Shown: piece after piece, positions 8,487 to 17,565 of the stretch | Numbering within the stretch: position 1 is the first letter of the stretch | How the letters are laid out: every line of letters begins with the position of its first letter | Assembly: GCF_004168585.1 (NCBI RefSeq) | Contig: NZ_PGVH01000033.1 | Span: 10,591-74,590, forward strand | Source: Shewanella sp. OPT22 | GTDB lineage: Bacteria; Pseudomonadota; Gammaproteobacteria; Enterobacterales; Shewanellaceae | DNA length: 64,000 nt | Reading direction: 5' to 3' | The notes under the pieces: model-generated | Told to the model about the DNA's origin: nothing | The model's input: only the letters and a program-made list of their open reading frames with translations | Databases searched by the model: none | Position numbers and translations under genes: made by a program

Positions 8487-9293
8487 ATGGCACTTGAATT
8501 TCCACATATTGATCCAATCATGCTGCATTTGGGCACGTATGAAATATTTGGCCATACGTTTGAGCCTGCGCTTAGATGGTATGGTTTTATGTATCTTCTT
8601 GGTTTTATTGCGGCGATGATTTTACTTAACCGAAAAGCGGATAAGTCTAATGGTCTGTGGACTCGGGATCAGGTTTCAGATTTACTGTTTTATTGCTTTT
8701 TAGGTGTTATTTTAGGTGGCCGAATTGGCTATGTTCTGTTTTATCAATTTGATTATTTCATTAGTGATCCGATGTACCTTTTCCGGATTACTGAAGGTGG
8801 TATGTCATTCCATGGTGGCTTAATTGGTGTGATCACAGGCATGTTATATATTGCTTGGAAACAGAATCGTCACTTTTTTGCCGTAGGGGATATGGTTGCG
8901 CCTGTTGTGCCTATTGGCTTAGGGGCTGGGCGTATAGGTAACTTTATCAACGGTGAGCTTTGGGGCAGAGTTACTGATGTACCTTGGGCGATGGTTTTCC
9001 CAGGTGGTGGCCCGCTGCCAAGGCACCCTTCCCAATTATACCAATTTGCACTAGAAGGGGTTGCACTTTACTTGTTGTTATATTGGTTCAGTAAGCGAAC
9101 GAAAAAAGAAGGTGCTGTTTCAGGTATGTTCCTTGTCGGCTATGGCGTGTTCCGTTGTGTTGTAGAAACTGTTCGTCAGCCAGATGCTCAATTAGGCTAT
9201 TATCTTGGTTTTATCACGATGGGGCAGATTTTATCCGTACCTATGATTCTAATTGGCCTGTATTTAATTATGAGAAACAAAGGACAAAGCTAA
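8487..9293 (+). CDS. lgt: Prolipoprotein diacylglyceryl transferase
   Basis: A 268-residue polytopic inner-membrane enzyme that transfers diacylglycerol from phosphatidylglycerol to the lipobox cysteine of prolipoproteins, the first step of lipoprotein maturation. The Lgt signature GRIGNFINGELWG is near residue 150, and HPSQLYQ, GGMSFHGGL and YGVFRCVVE.VRQPD-type segments are all present. Seven membrane segments are expected. The stop codon is directly followed by the thyA start, so the two are co-translated as in E. coli. Its substrates in this window would include BamD and the beta-helix lipoprotein at 55.9 kb. Confidence 0.96.
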   Translation: MALEFPHIDPIMLHLGTYEIFGHTFEPALRWYGFMYLLGFIAAMILLNRKADKSNGLWTRDQVSDLLFYCFLGVILGGRIGYVLFYQFDYFISDPMYLFRITEGGMSFHGGLIGVITGMLYIAWKQNRHFFAVGDMVAPVVPIGLGAGRIGNFINGELWGRVTDVPWAMVFPGGGPLPRHPSQLYQFALEGVALYLLLYWFSKRTKKEGAVSGMFLVGYGVFRCVVETVRQPDAQLGYYLGFITMGQILSVPMILIGLYLIMRNKGQS

Positions 9294-10145
9294 ATGAGGC
9301 AGTATCTTGATTTATGCCAGCGCATTATTGATGACGGCGTCTGGGTAGAGAATGAGCGAACAGGTAAGCGTTGTTTAACGGTTATTAATGCTGATTTGAC
9401 TTATGATGTTGCCAATAATGAAATGCCTTTGGTTACGACACGCAAAAGTTTTTGGAAAGCCGCAATTGCAGAATTACTGGGATATCTCAGAGGGTATGAT
9501 AATGCTGCACAATTCAGAGCAATCGGATGCAACACTTGGAACGCCAATGCTAACGATAATGAAGCTTGGCTAAACAATACACACCGAAAAGGTGAAGATG
9601 ATATGGGGTTCGTATACGGTGCTGTTGCCCGTAATTTCCCTAAGCCAGATGGTGGAAGTGTTGATTTAATTCGCCAAGTCGTCGATGACTTGTCAAAAGG
9701 GATTGATAACCGTGGTGAGATTATTACTTTTTTCCACCCCGGTTCATTCCATTTAGGTTGTTTACGACCTTGCATGTTTCAGCATCAGTTTTCGATTTTA
9801 GATGGCACCCTTTATTTAAACAGTTATCAACGCAGCCAAGATGTTCCGCTTGGTGGAAACTTTAACGCTATTCAAGTTTTTGCACTGCTCAAGATTATGG
9901 CGCAAATTACTGGTTTAAAAGCGGGTAAGGCTTATCACAAGATTGTGAACGCTCATATCTATGAAGACCAGCTTGAGTTAATGCGTGACGTTCAGCTAAA
10001 GCGTGAACCTCTCTCTTCTCCTGAATTGCACATTAACCCAAAGATTAAGAGCTTTGAAGATCTTGAAACTTGGGTAACGTTAGACGATTTTGAAGTGACA
10101 GGGTATGAGCATCATGAAGCTATCAATTATCCGTTTTCAGTGTAA
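9294..10145 (+). CDS. thyA: Thymidylate synthase
   Basis: A 283-residue ThyA that methylates dUMP to dTMP with 5,10-methylene-tetrahydrofolate. The catalytic cysteine is C160 in [10 protein letters not shown]. The dUMP-binding [15 protein letters not shown] and the C-terminal [16 protein letters not shown] segments match the family. It is somewhat longer than E. coli ThyA (264), within family variation. Its ATG follows the lgt stop without a gap. A strong bidirectional terminator follows. Confidence 0.95.
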   Translation: MRQYLDLCQRIIDDGVWVENERTGKRCLTVINADLTYDVANNEMPLVTTRKSFWKAAIAELLGYLRGYDNAAQFRAIGCNTWNANANDNEAWLNNTHRKGEDDMGFVYGAVARNFPKPDGGSVDLIRQVVDDLSKGIDNRGEIITFFHPGSFHLGCLRPCMFQHQFSILDGTLYLNSYQRSQDVPLGGNFNAIQVFALLKIMAQITGLKAGKAYHKIVNAHIYEDQLELMRDVQLKREPLSSPELHINPKIKSFEDLETWVTLDDFEVTGYEHHEAINYPFSV

Positions 10146-10163
10146 TTTTACCTTTAAATAGAT

Positions 10164-10197
10164 AAAAAAATAGCAGCCTATTGGCTGCTATTTTTTT
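10164..10197. terminator. Bidirectional terminator between thyA and the porin
   Basis: AATAGCAGCC and GGCTGCTATT pair around a TATT loop, with seven A's on the left and seven T's on the right. It can therefore stop transcription of thyA (plus) and of the porin gene (minus). Confidence 0.9.
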
Positions 10198-10211
10198 GTG
10201 GCAATGAACCT

Positions 10212-11402
10212 TTATAGATTAAAGTTCACATTCGCCATTAACCAAACTTTTTGTGTATCAGAAGCCAATTGATCGGCATCATAGTTTGCATATTTCGCTA
10301 CTAGAGTTGTTGTCTTGTGGACTTTATAGCTAGCGACCAAATCAAATTCAGTACCGTAATCAGCGTTACCTTCAACAGCTTCGAATTGGTGATAGAAACC
10401 TGCAACATTAACAGGGCCTAGCTTAGTTGCAATTTTACCGTAGTAGTCGGTTACACCATCGTCAGGTGTGCTTAAGAACTTATCAGCAAAGCCTTGGAAT
10501 TTATGTGCGGTAGCAAGAGGTGTACTGAAACCATATTTTCCACTATCACTGCCTAATTGCTCAAGACCTAATGTGATGTTGAACATAGAAATTTTCAATG
10601 TCCCATCAAGAGCATAATAGTTAGCGTCATAGCCATTAAACGATTGAGTCGCAAAGCTGGCATGCGTTTTTAGAGAACCAAACTTACCGTTATAGTCGAT
10701 GCCGTACGTGTTGTTTGAATCGGCCCAGTCATCAGCATCAAGTAAATAAGCAAAACCAGTAAACTTATGATCGTTATTCAGTTTATAGTTCAAGTTTAGC
10801 AAATTGAACTTACCGTCTAAACCACGCTTAGGGCCATCTGGGCCAAAGATACGGTTCACATAATAAATGTAGCTATAGTCAGCTGAGAAAGCGTCACTAA
10901 ATGCATGCTGACCACGTACCCCATCGAATGTTTGTTCGTTTTGGCGCCATGCGACACTACCAACAAAACGTTGATTACCTAAATTGATGCGCTGACGACC
11001 TAAGGTCGCAACAGTAGCCCCATCTTTATACTGCACATTCAATTGATTTAAGCTAGTTCCGGTCGGATCCGCCACAACAGGGTAGCCTGTTTTATTATGG
11101 AAAGCCGATGCGTCGTTATAATCATCAGCACCGATTGTACTTACATTGTCTACTTCAGCGTTGACTGAAAGATTATTGACAGAACCACTCTTGAAACTGA
11201 GTCGGCTTCTTAATGTAGAAGCATTAGCGTCTTTAGCTATGCCGTCTTGATCGACATTTTCAAAACGATAGCGAAAGTTTAGTGTAGTTTTGCTGTCAGA
11301 AATAAATCCAGAATCTGCTGCAACAGCTGACGCAGCAGACATTCCACTCAATACTGCTAATACAACAGCTGATTTTTTAAAGCAGGATAAAGTTTTATTC
11401 AT
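10212..11402 (-). CDS. Outer-membrane porin, 16–18-strand barrel type
   Basis: A 396-residue precursor with a Sec signal peptide (MNKTLSCFKKSAVVLAVLSG… cleaved after about residue 29, AVAA|DSG). The mature part is rich in alternating aromatic/polar strands and ends NVNFNL, the C-terminal Phe/Leu pattern recognised by the BAM machine. It resembles the alginate-porin/OprD-like group of Shewanella porins (FRYRFENVDQD, ATLGRQRINLGNQRFVG, WRQNEQTFDGVRG). The substrate is unknown. It is a single gene; the MFS transporter after it on the same strand is 125 bp upstream in sequence and may supply the inner-membrane step for the same nutrient. An FNR/CRP-like site lies upstream. Confidence 0.8.
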   Translation of the reverse strand: MNKTLSCFKKSAVVLAVLSGMSAASAVAADSGFISDSKTTLNFRYRFENVDQDGIAKDANASTLRSRLSFKSGSVNNLSVNAEVDNVSTIGADDYNDASAFHNKTGYPVVADPTGTSLNQLNVQYKDGATVATLGRQRINLGNQRFVGSVAWRQNEQTFDGVRGQHAFSDAFSADYSYIYYVNRIFGPDGPKRGLDGKFNLLNLNYKLNNDHKFTGFAYLLDADDWADSNNTYGIDYNGKFGSLKTHASFATQSFNGYDANYYALDGTLKISMFNITLGLEQLGSDSGKYGFSTPLATAHKFQGFADKFLSTPDDGVTDYYGKIATKLGPVNVAGFYHQFEAVEGNADYGTEFDLVASYKVHKTTTLVAKYANYDADQLASDTQKVWLMANVNFNL

Positions 11403-11483
11403 AGTTTAGTCCTTTGCAATAGGCTTTATTGCGAAATACTTAAGAAGTTCGCACAACTATATGAGCATTTGTTATAAATGTGT

Positions 11484-11497
11484 TTGACTGAAATCAA
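11484..11497. promoter_or_regulatory. FNR/EtrA-like site upstream of the porin
   Basis: TTGACTGAAATCAA matches the FNR box TTGATnnnnATCAA with one mismatch, 82 bp upstream of the porin start. A CRP reading is also possible. Anaerobic control of porins is common in Shewanella, but this is inference. Confidence 0.35.
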
Positions 11498-11526
11498 GCT
11501 TAATAAATATTAGAAACCTTTAAAGT

Positions 11527-12783
11527 TTAAGGAGACTGGCTCGTAAGGGGGGAGCGAAAGTTATCTTTCCAAAAAAAACTGTATATAAGAAGTGGCCCGG
11601 CAATGACACAAGGTAGGACACTGATTGACATAAACATGCCATGTAAGTTGAGCTTTTCCAGTATTAAAGGCGTTAACCCACCACAGATCGCAAAGCCTAA
11701 ATTGTAGCAGCAAGCAACACCTGAGTACCTTACAGAGGTTGGAAAAAGTTCTGCAAGAATTGCGGTGAAAACCCCTAATATGAGTGCTGAACCAATGATT
11801 AGAGGTATAAAAGTAAAAATGATATTGGTTTTGTGGAAGTAAAAATAGCTCAAAGGAAAGAGACTAAATACAGCACAGCTCATTTGAACAATGGGTAAGC
11901 GACCGATTTTATCTGAAAGCATTCCCACGAGTACAGCACTGGTGCTTATAATGATAAAACTAGAAAAAACAAAGAAGTGAATGGTGCTTTTCATTACCCT
12001 AAGAGAAGGTTGTAAGCTCATCAATTGATAAAAAGAAGAAATAGAAATTGCCGCTAGAGATGTTAATAAAAAACCTTTAAATACAGCTTTAGGGTGCATT
12101 TTGAGCAACTGATAAATAGGAGGTGCTTCTTTGGGGGGATGTTTTTCTTCTTCTGTAAAGTAGGAGGTCTCTTTGACGCTAAACCTTAAGAGCAAACTGA
12201 TTAAGCTTAAACCTGCGCCGACAACAAACATGATTCTCCAGCCCCAAGCTAAAAACTGTTGCTGGGTCAGAAGCGAAGACAAGACAGACTGTAATCCGCT
12301 TGCCAGAATATTACCAAATGTTACGCCAAATATAATTAAACTTGTACTGTAACCACGTTTGCGAGCATTATTATGTTCAGTGCAGAAAACAATCGCTCCA
12401 GGGACCTCTCCGCCCAGAGCTAAACCTTGCGTGACTCGCAGTACTGCGAGTAAAAAGGCTCCTATATACCCCATTTGTTGATAACTGGGTAATAGCGATA
12501 TAGCCAGTGTCGCAAAGGCCATTAAGCCAATACTAAAGACAAATGCAGGTTTTCGTCCTTTTCTATCGCCTCTTTCTCCGATGATTACGCCTCCTATGAT
12601 TCTACTTAGGTAACCAAAGGCAAAGATACCAAGAACCGCCATCAATCCTTGGTGCTGAAAATCAGAAGGATAAAATACTTTACTCAGTGTTGGGGCGAGA
12701 AAAATGATGAGTGCAAAGTCGTAAAACTCAATGGATGAGCTTAGTGTTGTTAGCACTCTTACTCTTTCTTGTTGTGTTGTCAT
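11527..12783 (-). CDS. MFS transporter, metabolite:H+ symporter (MHS) type
   Basis: A roughly 418-residue 12-segment inner-membrane transporter. The MHS hallmarks are the N-terminal IEFYDFALIIFLAPTLSKVF, the loop 2–3 motif GERGDRKGRKPAF, and RVTQGLALGGEVPGA in segment 4. Related proteins carry proline/betaine, dicarboxylates, or amines with a proton. The ATG at 12783 (MTTQQERVR) is chosen because the family begins there. An in-frame TTG at 12831 follows GAGGAGG but only two bases away, and that stretch forms a hairpin. It may import the substrate of the gamma-glutamylation operon at 14.3–18.9 kb, but they are not in one transcript. Confidence 0.8.
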   Translation of the reverse strand: MTTQQERVRVLTTLSSSIEFYDFALIIFLAPTLSKVFYPSDFQHQGLMAVLGIFAFGYLSRIIGGVIIGERGDRKGRKPAFVFSIGLMAFATLAISLLPSYQQMGYIGAFLLAVLRVTQGLALGGEVPGAIVFCTEHNNARKRGYSTSLIIFGVTFGNILASGLQSVLSSLLTQQQFLAWGWRIMFVVGAGLSLISLLLRFSVKETSYFTEEEKHPPKEAPPIYQLLKMHPKAVFKGFLLTSLAAISISSFYQLMSLQPSLRVMKSTIHFFVFSSFIIISTSAVLVGMLSDKIGRLPIVQMSCAVFSLFPLSYFYFHKTNIIFTFIPLIIGSALILGVFTAILAELFPTSVRYSGVACCYNLGFAICGGLTPLILEKLNLHGMFMSISVLPCVIAGPLLIYSFFWKDNFRSPLTSQSP

Positions 12784-12796
12784 CTTATTGATTCGT

Positions 12797-12840
12797 GAGG
12801 AGGTTGGTTGTTTTCGAAAGTAAACTATCAAAACCTCCTC
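12797..12840. repeat. Inverted repeat enclosing a Shine-Dalgarno sequence before the MFS gene
   Basis: GAGGAGGTT (12797–12805) and AACCTCCTC (12832–12840) can form a 9-bp stem with a 26-nt loop. On the minus-strand mRNA, one arm is the strong GAGGAGG upstream of the transporter. The fold could hide a ribosome binding site or be a protein operator. Confidence 0.45.
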
Positions 12841-12936
12841 GAAATATGGGAGATATCTATATCCTTGTAAGCATTTATTCAGATGAAACCTACTAGTATT
12901 TTGTGACTGAAAATTAACCGTTTCGAGATTAAGGTT

Positions 12937-13473
12937 ATGAATAAATTAGCAAGAATAGTTGCACTGATAATTCTATCACCTCTCTGTCATAGTGCTTTTG
13001 CAAGTGCATTCATCCAAGATTCAAATCCTGTTGGGAGCTGTAATACCCATACACAAATGAAATTTGTCAGTAACAGGGGAACTTGGCGAGTTCAAGCTGT
13101 TTAACTCAATGAATTTGGAACGTTTGTGAAAGTCGATGATGGCTGTACACCAGTTTTAAGCTCTCAACTTGGGGATGATGGGGTCTCTCATATAAGAAAA
13201 GTGGCTGCTGATAATTTTGTTACACCTAAAAATTCATTAACCATTGGTCATGTACTTGGGAAAGATGAAGACTTTGATACCTCAGCTATTTTATCTATGG
13301 TGTATATTCCAAAATCTAACAACAAACATATTCACCCTACTAAGACCTGTTTGTTTTATATGAGTGCAGAAGGTCCTGCGATGCCAAGATATAGAGCAAT
13401 GGAGTTTAATGGTGCAAGGTGCACAATAAGAAATGACTTAGACAAACACATTGTGACATTAACAGCTCAGTAA
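12937..13473 (+). pseudogene. Secreted-protein gene with an in-frame TAA at codon 56
   Basis: A single frame of 179 codons runs from ATG 12937 to the stop at 13473, interrupted only by TAA at 13102–13104. The first part encodes a signal peptide (MNKLARIVALIILSPLCHS… cleaved near AFA|SAF) and then QDSNPVGSCNTHTQMKFVSN. After the TAA, the same frame continues …LNEFGTFVKVDDGCTPVLSS to the end. Because frame and style continue, one mutation (for example CAA to TAA) most likely broke an intact gene for a small periplasmic or secreted protein with several cysteines. Family not recognised. Sequencing error or stop readthrough are the alternatives. AAGG lies just before the start codon. Confidence 0.6.
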
Positions 13474-13571
13474 AGAATATCTAAAATACAGTTTTAACCT
13501 GAGATTAAGTAACACAAAAAAGCATCTATACTCAGTATTGGACATCCACTCGTTGTACAGGTAAGTAAATA

Positions 13572-14327
13572 ATGACATCAGGAAAGCTTTATCAATCTCA
13601 TGTTGATTTGTTCCCAATCGATAAAGATGACCCAGAAGCACTTGCTAAGCGAAGAGAAAGCTTTGTTAACAGAGCAACTCAAGTTTTTGATGATGAAACG
13701 ACGATAAATGAAGTCAGAGAGAGTATACCTCTTGAGTACCTTTTTGATTTATGGACAGAATTAAAAGTTGAAAACTTTTGGGAGATGCGACTCTGGTACT
13801 TAAATTGGCGGCATTTTTTAAAGTACCAAGATAGACTAGCGGTGGTTTTTTTTGGCACGTTTACGCTTGAAACTCTTAATATAAACCTGAAGTTTGGTAA
13901 TCAAGTGAAAGAACACGTCGAAGTTGTTTGGGAGGCTCATACAGAATATATAGATAAATGTAAGCCAGAAGATGTGAAGGTATTTATTGAGCGAGTTAAG
14001 TTAATGTGTGAATCCCCATTATTGCCAACACTTCTTAAGGACATTGATGACGTTGCATTGAGAAAAACTGCTTATATGCATTATGGCGACTTATATGGTG
14101 TACCAGAAAATGATAAAGCCTTATTAGAAAGCTATGCAGAACAATACGCCAAAGTGATTGTGGCTGATGAAATAGAAGAGATTAAATCTCTGATGAGTAA
14201 ACGCAGTTCAACCAAAGAGTTGGATGCAATGTGGAAAGACATTATAGAAACGTTTAATTTGTCACGCCGCTTTCATGCAAGTGTTTTTGGCAGCGAGGTT
14301 GTACGACCCATTATTCCATTGAAATAA
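13572..14327 (+). CDS. Unknown soluble protein
   Basis: A 251-residue acidic, helix-rich cytoplasmic-type protein beginning MTSGKLYQSHVDLFPIDKDD; no signal peptide, membrane segment or catalytic motif is seen. It has many aromatic residues in the middle (FWEMRLWYLNWRHFLKYQ) and ends SEVVRPIIPLK. I do not recognise the family. It stands alone on the plus strand and its 3' end overlaps the convergent amidotransferase gene by 17 bp. The ribosome binding site is weak (AGGTAA, 9 nt before ATG). The open frame and normal codon use support a real gene. Confidence 0.65.
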   Translation: MTSGKLYQSHVDLFPIDKDDPEALAKRRESFVNRATQVFDDETTINEVRESIPLEYLFDLWTELKVENFWEMRLWYLNWRHFLKYQDRLAVVFFGTFTLETLNINLKFGNQVKEHVEVVWEAHTEYIDKCKPEDVKVFIERVKLMCESPLLPTLLKDIDDVALRKTAYMHYGDLYGVPENDKALLESYAEQYAKVIVADEIEEIKSLMSKRSSTKELDAMWKDIIETFNLSRRFHASVFGSEVVRPIIPLK

Positions 14328-15015
14328 AGTTGATGATCCATTGAGCAATCTGAATGTGGTCACAAGGTAGTTTAAGGGATTGTTGAGCGTTCAAATAGGT
14401 GTCTTTAGGGTACTGGACTTTTCTGATGGCCATAAGTGCTTCGATGTAACTTTTTGAAAATTCTGGATGTCCCTGAATCGTTAAAATTTGATTGCCGTAT
14501 TGCAGCAGGTAGTTTTCACAAAAGAGGCTTCCTGCAATAATTTCTGCTTTCTTGGGTTTTTCTATAACTTGATCTTTATGACTCACCACTAAATTAAATG
14601 TGTTCATTTTGGGTTGCTGCCAAGCCTGAGTAGTCAGTACTGAGTTTGTAGCAATGCCTATTCCCCAGCCTTTTTTAGATGTATCAACTCGCCCTCCCAA
14701 TGTTTGAGCGATAATTTGATGACCAAAACAAACGCCGATCAACTTTTGGTTTTGCTCAATCAGCAGAAGGAGCAGATTCGACAATTTCTGCATCCAGTCC
14801 AAATTGTCTGATATACAGTGCCGACTACCTGAAATAAGCCAAGCATCGTAACCTGATAATGTGCTAGGAAACTCATGATCGATGATTGCGTAAGTATCCC
14901 ATTGGGTATCATTTTTAACCGTTTTAAAAAGCTGTTCGAACATCTCAGGGTAATCACCGTGATCGAGTTGAAGTTCATCTCTTACATGATCACATAGAAG
15001 CAAACCTATCTTCAT
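14311..15015 (-). CDS. Class I glutamine amidotransferase-like gamma-glutamyl hydrolase
   Basis: A 234-residue class I glutamine amidotransferase domain standing alone. The nucleophile is the Cys of GVCFGHQIIAQTLGG (about residue 95), and the His/Glu pair is in IQGHPEFSKSYIE. In amine catabolism such stand-alone enzymes (PuuD and relatives) split the gamma-glutamyl group off the finished acid, releasing glutamate. It is the last gene of a four-gene operon; its ATGA overlaps the stop of the Fe-alcohol dehydrogenase. Its position, with a ligase and two dehydrogenases, supports the hydrolase role. A GMP-synthase-like name is an annotation habit rather than a function here. Confidence 0.8.
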   Translation of the reverse strand: MKIGLLLCDHVRDELQLDHGDYPEMFEQLFKTVKNDTQWDTYAIIDHEFPSTLSGYDAWLISGSRHCISDNLDWMQKLSNLLLLLIEQNQKLIGVCFGHQIIAQTLGGRVDTSKKGWGIGIATNSVLTTQAWQQPKMNTFNLVVSHKDQVIEKPKKAEIIAGSLFCENYLLQYGNQILTIQGHPEFSKSYIEALMAIRKVQYPKDTYLNAQQSLKLPCDHIQIAQWIINFISME

Positions 15016-16157
15016 AATTTTCCGTTCACCGCATTCAAAAATATTTGTTGATATTGCTCGATTGAAAATGAAATAGGGTTCCCTGACGCCGCAGGATCGC
15101 TATGAGATAATGCTGCAATTTTTGTTGCATCTTTATCTGAGATACCAATATCTGCGAGGCTATGCGGGATGTCTATTTCACTTCTTAGCCAGATAACCCA
15201 ATCAAGAAAACCGTCGAAATTCTTTTTTGGTAATTCAATATGATTAGCGATTGGGACGATTTTCGAAGCAATAACTGCTTGGTTTGCCTTTAAAACGTAT
15301 GGCATCAGAATTGCGTTCAGTAGACCGTGATGGGCGTTATACATAGCGCCTAAAGTGTGAGCTAATGCGTGCATTGCTCCTAGCCCTTTTTGGAATGCAG
15401 TTGCTCCCATTGTTGAAGCTATCAACATGTGTTCTCTGGCTTCAATGTCATTTCCATTTTGCACCGCTCTGACTAAATAATTCTTTATGAGCTTAATACC
15501 CTCAACAGCAATACCTTCAGCCATAGGGTGAAAGCTGGGTGAACAATAAGCTTCTAAATTATGAGAAAGGGCATCCATTCCTGTTGCTGCAGTTAAATTT
15601 GCCGGTAAACCTGTGGTTAGCTCAGGATCTAATATGACATAGGTAGGCAAAAGTTTGGGATGAAAAATAATTCGTTTTCTTTGTGCCTGTGTATCCGTGA
15701 TTACGGAGCAGCGTCCGACTTCTGAACCTGTTCCTGCTGTTGTGGGTATGGCGATAATGGGCAGGACTCCGTCCGAGTTGGCTTTTTTAAAGTTATCGTT
15801 GTGATCTTCAAAATTGAAAAGGGGTAATGTTTGAGCTGACATAAATGCAATTGCTTTTCCTGCATCGAGTGCAGAACCTCCACCAATAGCCACTACACCG
15901 TTAATATTATTTTCCTTACATGCTTTTACACCCTCAGTTATTTGAATATCTGTTGGGTTGCCTGTGACAGAACTAAAAATTTGAGCTTTCAGCTTTAAGA
16001 AGATTTCGAGTTGTTTGATAATCGGAGACGATGCGAGCCCTTGATCGGTTACAATCAATGGCCGAGTAATATTGAGTGCAGCACAAAGAAAATTGATTTG
16101 TTGGACTTGTCCGCGACCAAAGACAATTTCTGTTGGAAAGTGCCAGTTGAGAGCCAT
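15012..16157 (-). CDS. Iron-containing alcohol dehydrogenase
   Basis: A 381-residue group III (iron-type) NAD(P)-dependent alcohol dehydrogenase. The nucleotide-binding GGGSALDAGKA lies near residue 97. The metal site is given by ATGMDALSHNLEAYCSP and HALAHTLGAMYNAHHG, the GxxHxxAHxxG-type signature. In its operon it is predicted to oxidise a gamma-glutamylated amino alcohol to the aldehyde; the family fits equally with 1,3-propanediol or butanol dehydrogenases. Its start lies four bases after the aldehyde dehydrogenase stop, and its stop overlaps the amidotransferase start, so the genes are translationally coupled. Confidence 0.9.
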   Translation of the reverse strand: MALNWHFPTEIVFGRGQVQQINFLCAALNITRPLIVTDQGLASSPIIKQLEIFLKLKAQIFSSVTGNPTDIQITEGVKACKENNINGVVAIGGGSALDAGKAIAFMSAQTLPLFNFEDHNDNFKKANSDGVLPIIAIPTTAGTGSEVGRCSVITDTQAQRKRIIFHPKLLPTYVILDPELTTGLPANLTAATGMDALSHNLEAYCSPSFHPMAEGIAVEGIKLIKNYLVRAVQNGNDIEAREHMLIASTMGATAFQKGLGAMHALAHTLGAMYNAHHGLLNAILMPYVLKANQAVIASKIVPIANHIELPKKNFDGFLDWVIWLRSEIDIPHSLADIGISDKDATKIAALSHSDPAASGNPISFSIEQYQQIFLNAVNGKL

Positions 16158-16161
16158 AATG

Positions 16162-17553
16162 TTATTTCCCTCGATTGATATAAAATGACTTAGGTCTGGT
16201 CACTGCGTTGTATCCAAGTATTGAAAGGCTACATCCATGGCCAGAGTTTTTAACACCAGTCCAGGCTAGAGCTGGATCAAGGTAATCACATTTATTCACG
16301 TAGACAGAGCCAGTCATGAGTTGCTTACCTATTCTTTTTGCTCTATGAAAGTCACTTGTGAAAACAGAAGCAGTAAGGCCATACTGGTTGTCATTGATGA
16401 GCTTGATAGCATCGGCATCATCAGAGACTTTTTGAATTCCTAACACTGGGCCAAATGTTTCTTCTGTCATGATGTCCATGGAATGATCAACCTGAGACAG
16501 CAATTGTGGCGCTAAATATGGCGTTCCGTTTTTGTTGCTTTCAAATTTTGAAACATCAATATGAGTAACTGCACCTTTAGCAATCGCTTGATTTATTTGG
16601 GCCCTAACAAAATCCGCAGATCGAGTGCAAACCAGAGGGCCTAAATTCGTATTGAGATCATCAGGACGACCTAACTGATAGTGATTTATGAGGTCTATCG
16701 CTTGTTCTAGCACTTTGTTATATATGTTTGCTGGTACATATAATCGCTCAATACTGCAACAAGACTGCCCAGAATTGTAATAGGCACCGCTGACAATCGA
16801 CTCTACTGCCAATTCAATATCGGCATCATCACAAATGTAGGCCGCATCTTTACCACCAAGCTCGAAACCTGTACCAAGAAAACGTCCTGCAGCGGCTTTT
16901 TCTATTGCACTACCGCCCTTAACAGAGCCTGTAAAAGCAACGTGATGGATAGCTGTTTCTTTGACAAGATATTCAACCCCAGCCTCATTGAGGTGAAGAT
17001 ATTGAATAATTGCCTTAGGTATACCCGCTAAGTGGCATGCTTCAACAATTCTTTCTGCGCAAAGAGGCGTTTGAGGAGAGTGCTTTAAGATAACTGCATT
17101 TCCCGCCACTAATGCTGGTATGAGGGTATTTACTGCCGTGAGTAGAGGGTAATTCCATGGTGCGATGATGACAATTACGCCAACTGGCACTTTCTCTATA
17201 TACCTTTCAACCCCCAACTTTTCTTCAGGGCAAACGGGGGATAATGCTGATTCGGCAATATCTAGCATATAGTTAGCTCGAAAAGCGAATCCTTTAATCT
17301 CATCTGCAGATTGGGATATCGGCCGCCCCATTTGCCACGTTATTTCCTTAGCTATTTCATCACTGAGGCTAACAAATATTTCAACGGCTTGTGCACACAG
17401 TTGCTTTCTCTGATTTATGGACAGCTGCTGCCATTCTGATAATGCGTTATTCGCTACATTAACAGAGTGTTCGATACCTTCTCGAGTCGCTAACTTGCGT
17501 TCAACGAAAATCGAGCCATCAATAGGCGATATGGTTTTTTGAACCTCAGACAT
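16162..17553 (-). CDS. NAD(P)-dependent aldehyde dehydrogenase
   Basis: A 463-residue aldehyde dehydrogenase. The NAD-binding IIAPWNYPL and the VAFTGSVKGG turn are present. The catalytic general base is the Glu in GFELGGKDAAY, and the nucleophilic Cys is in YNSGQSCCSIERLY. The length is typical. It would oxidise the aldehyde made by the neighbouring iron-alcohol dehydrogenase to an acid, with substrate still carrying the gamma-glutamyl group. It is 12 bp downstream of the glutamine-synthetase-like gene, in one operon. Exact substrate is inferred from context only. Confidence 0.9.
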   Translation of the reverse strand: MSEVQKTISPIDGSIFVERKLATREGIEHSVNVANNALSEWQQLSINQRKQLCAQAVEIFVSLSDEIAKEITWQMGRPISQSADEIKGFAFRANYMLDIAESALSPVCPEEKLGVERYIEKVPVGVIVIIAPWNYPLLTAVNTLIPALVAGNAVILKHSPQTPLCAERIVEACHLAGIPKAIIQYLHLNEAGVEYLVKETAIHHVAFTGSVKGGSAIEKAAAGRFLGTGFELGGKDAAYICDDADIELAVESIVSGAYYNSGQSCCSIERLYVPANIYNKVLEQAIDLINHYQLGRPDDLNTNLGPLVCTRSADFVRAQINQAIAKGAVTHIDVSKFESNKNGTPYLAPQLLSQVDHSMDIMTEETFGPVLGIQKVSDDADAIKLINDNQYGLTASVFTSDFHRAKRIGKQLMTGSVYVNKCDYLDPALAWTGVKNSGHGCSLSILGYNAVTRPKSFYINRGK

Positions 17554-17565
17554 AATTCAATCCAC

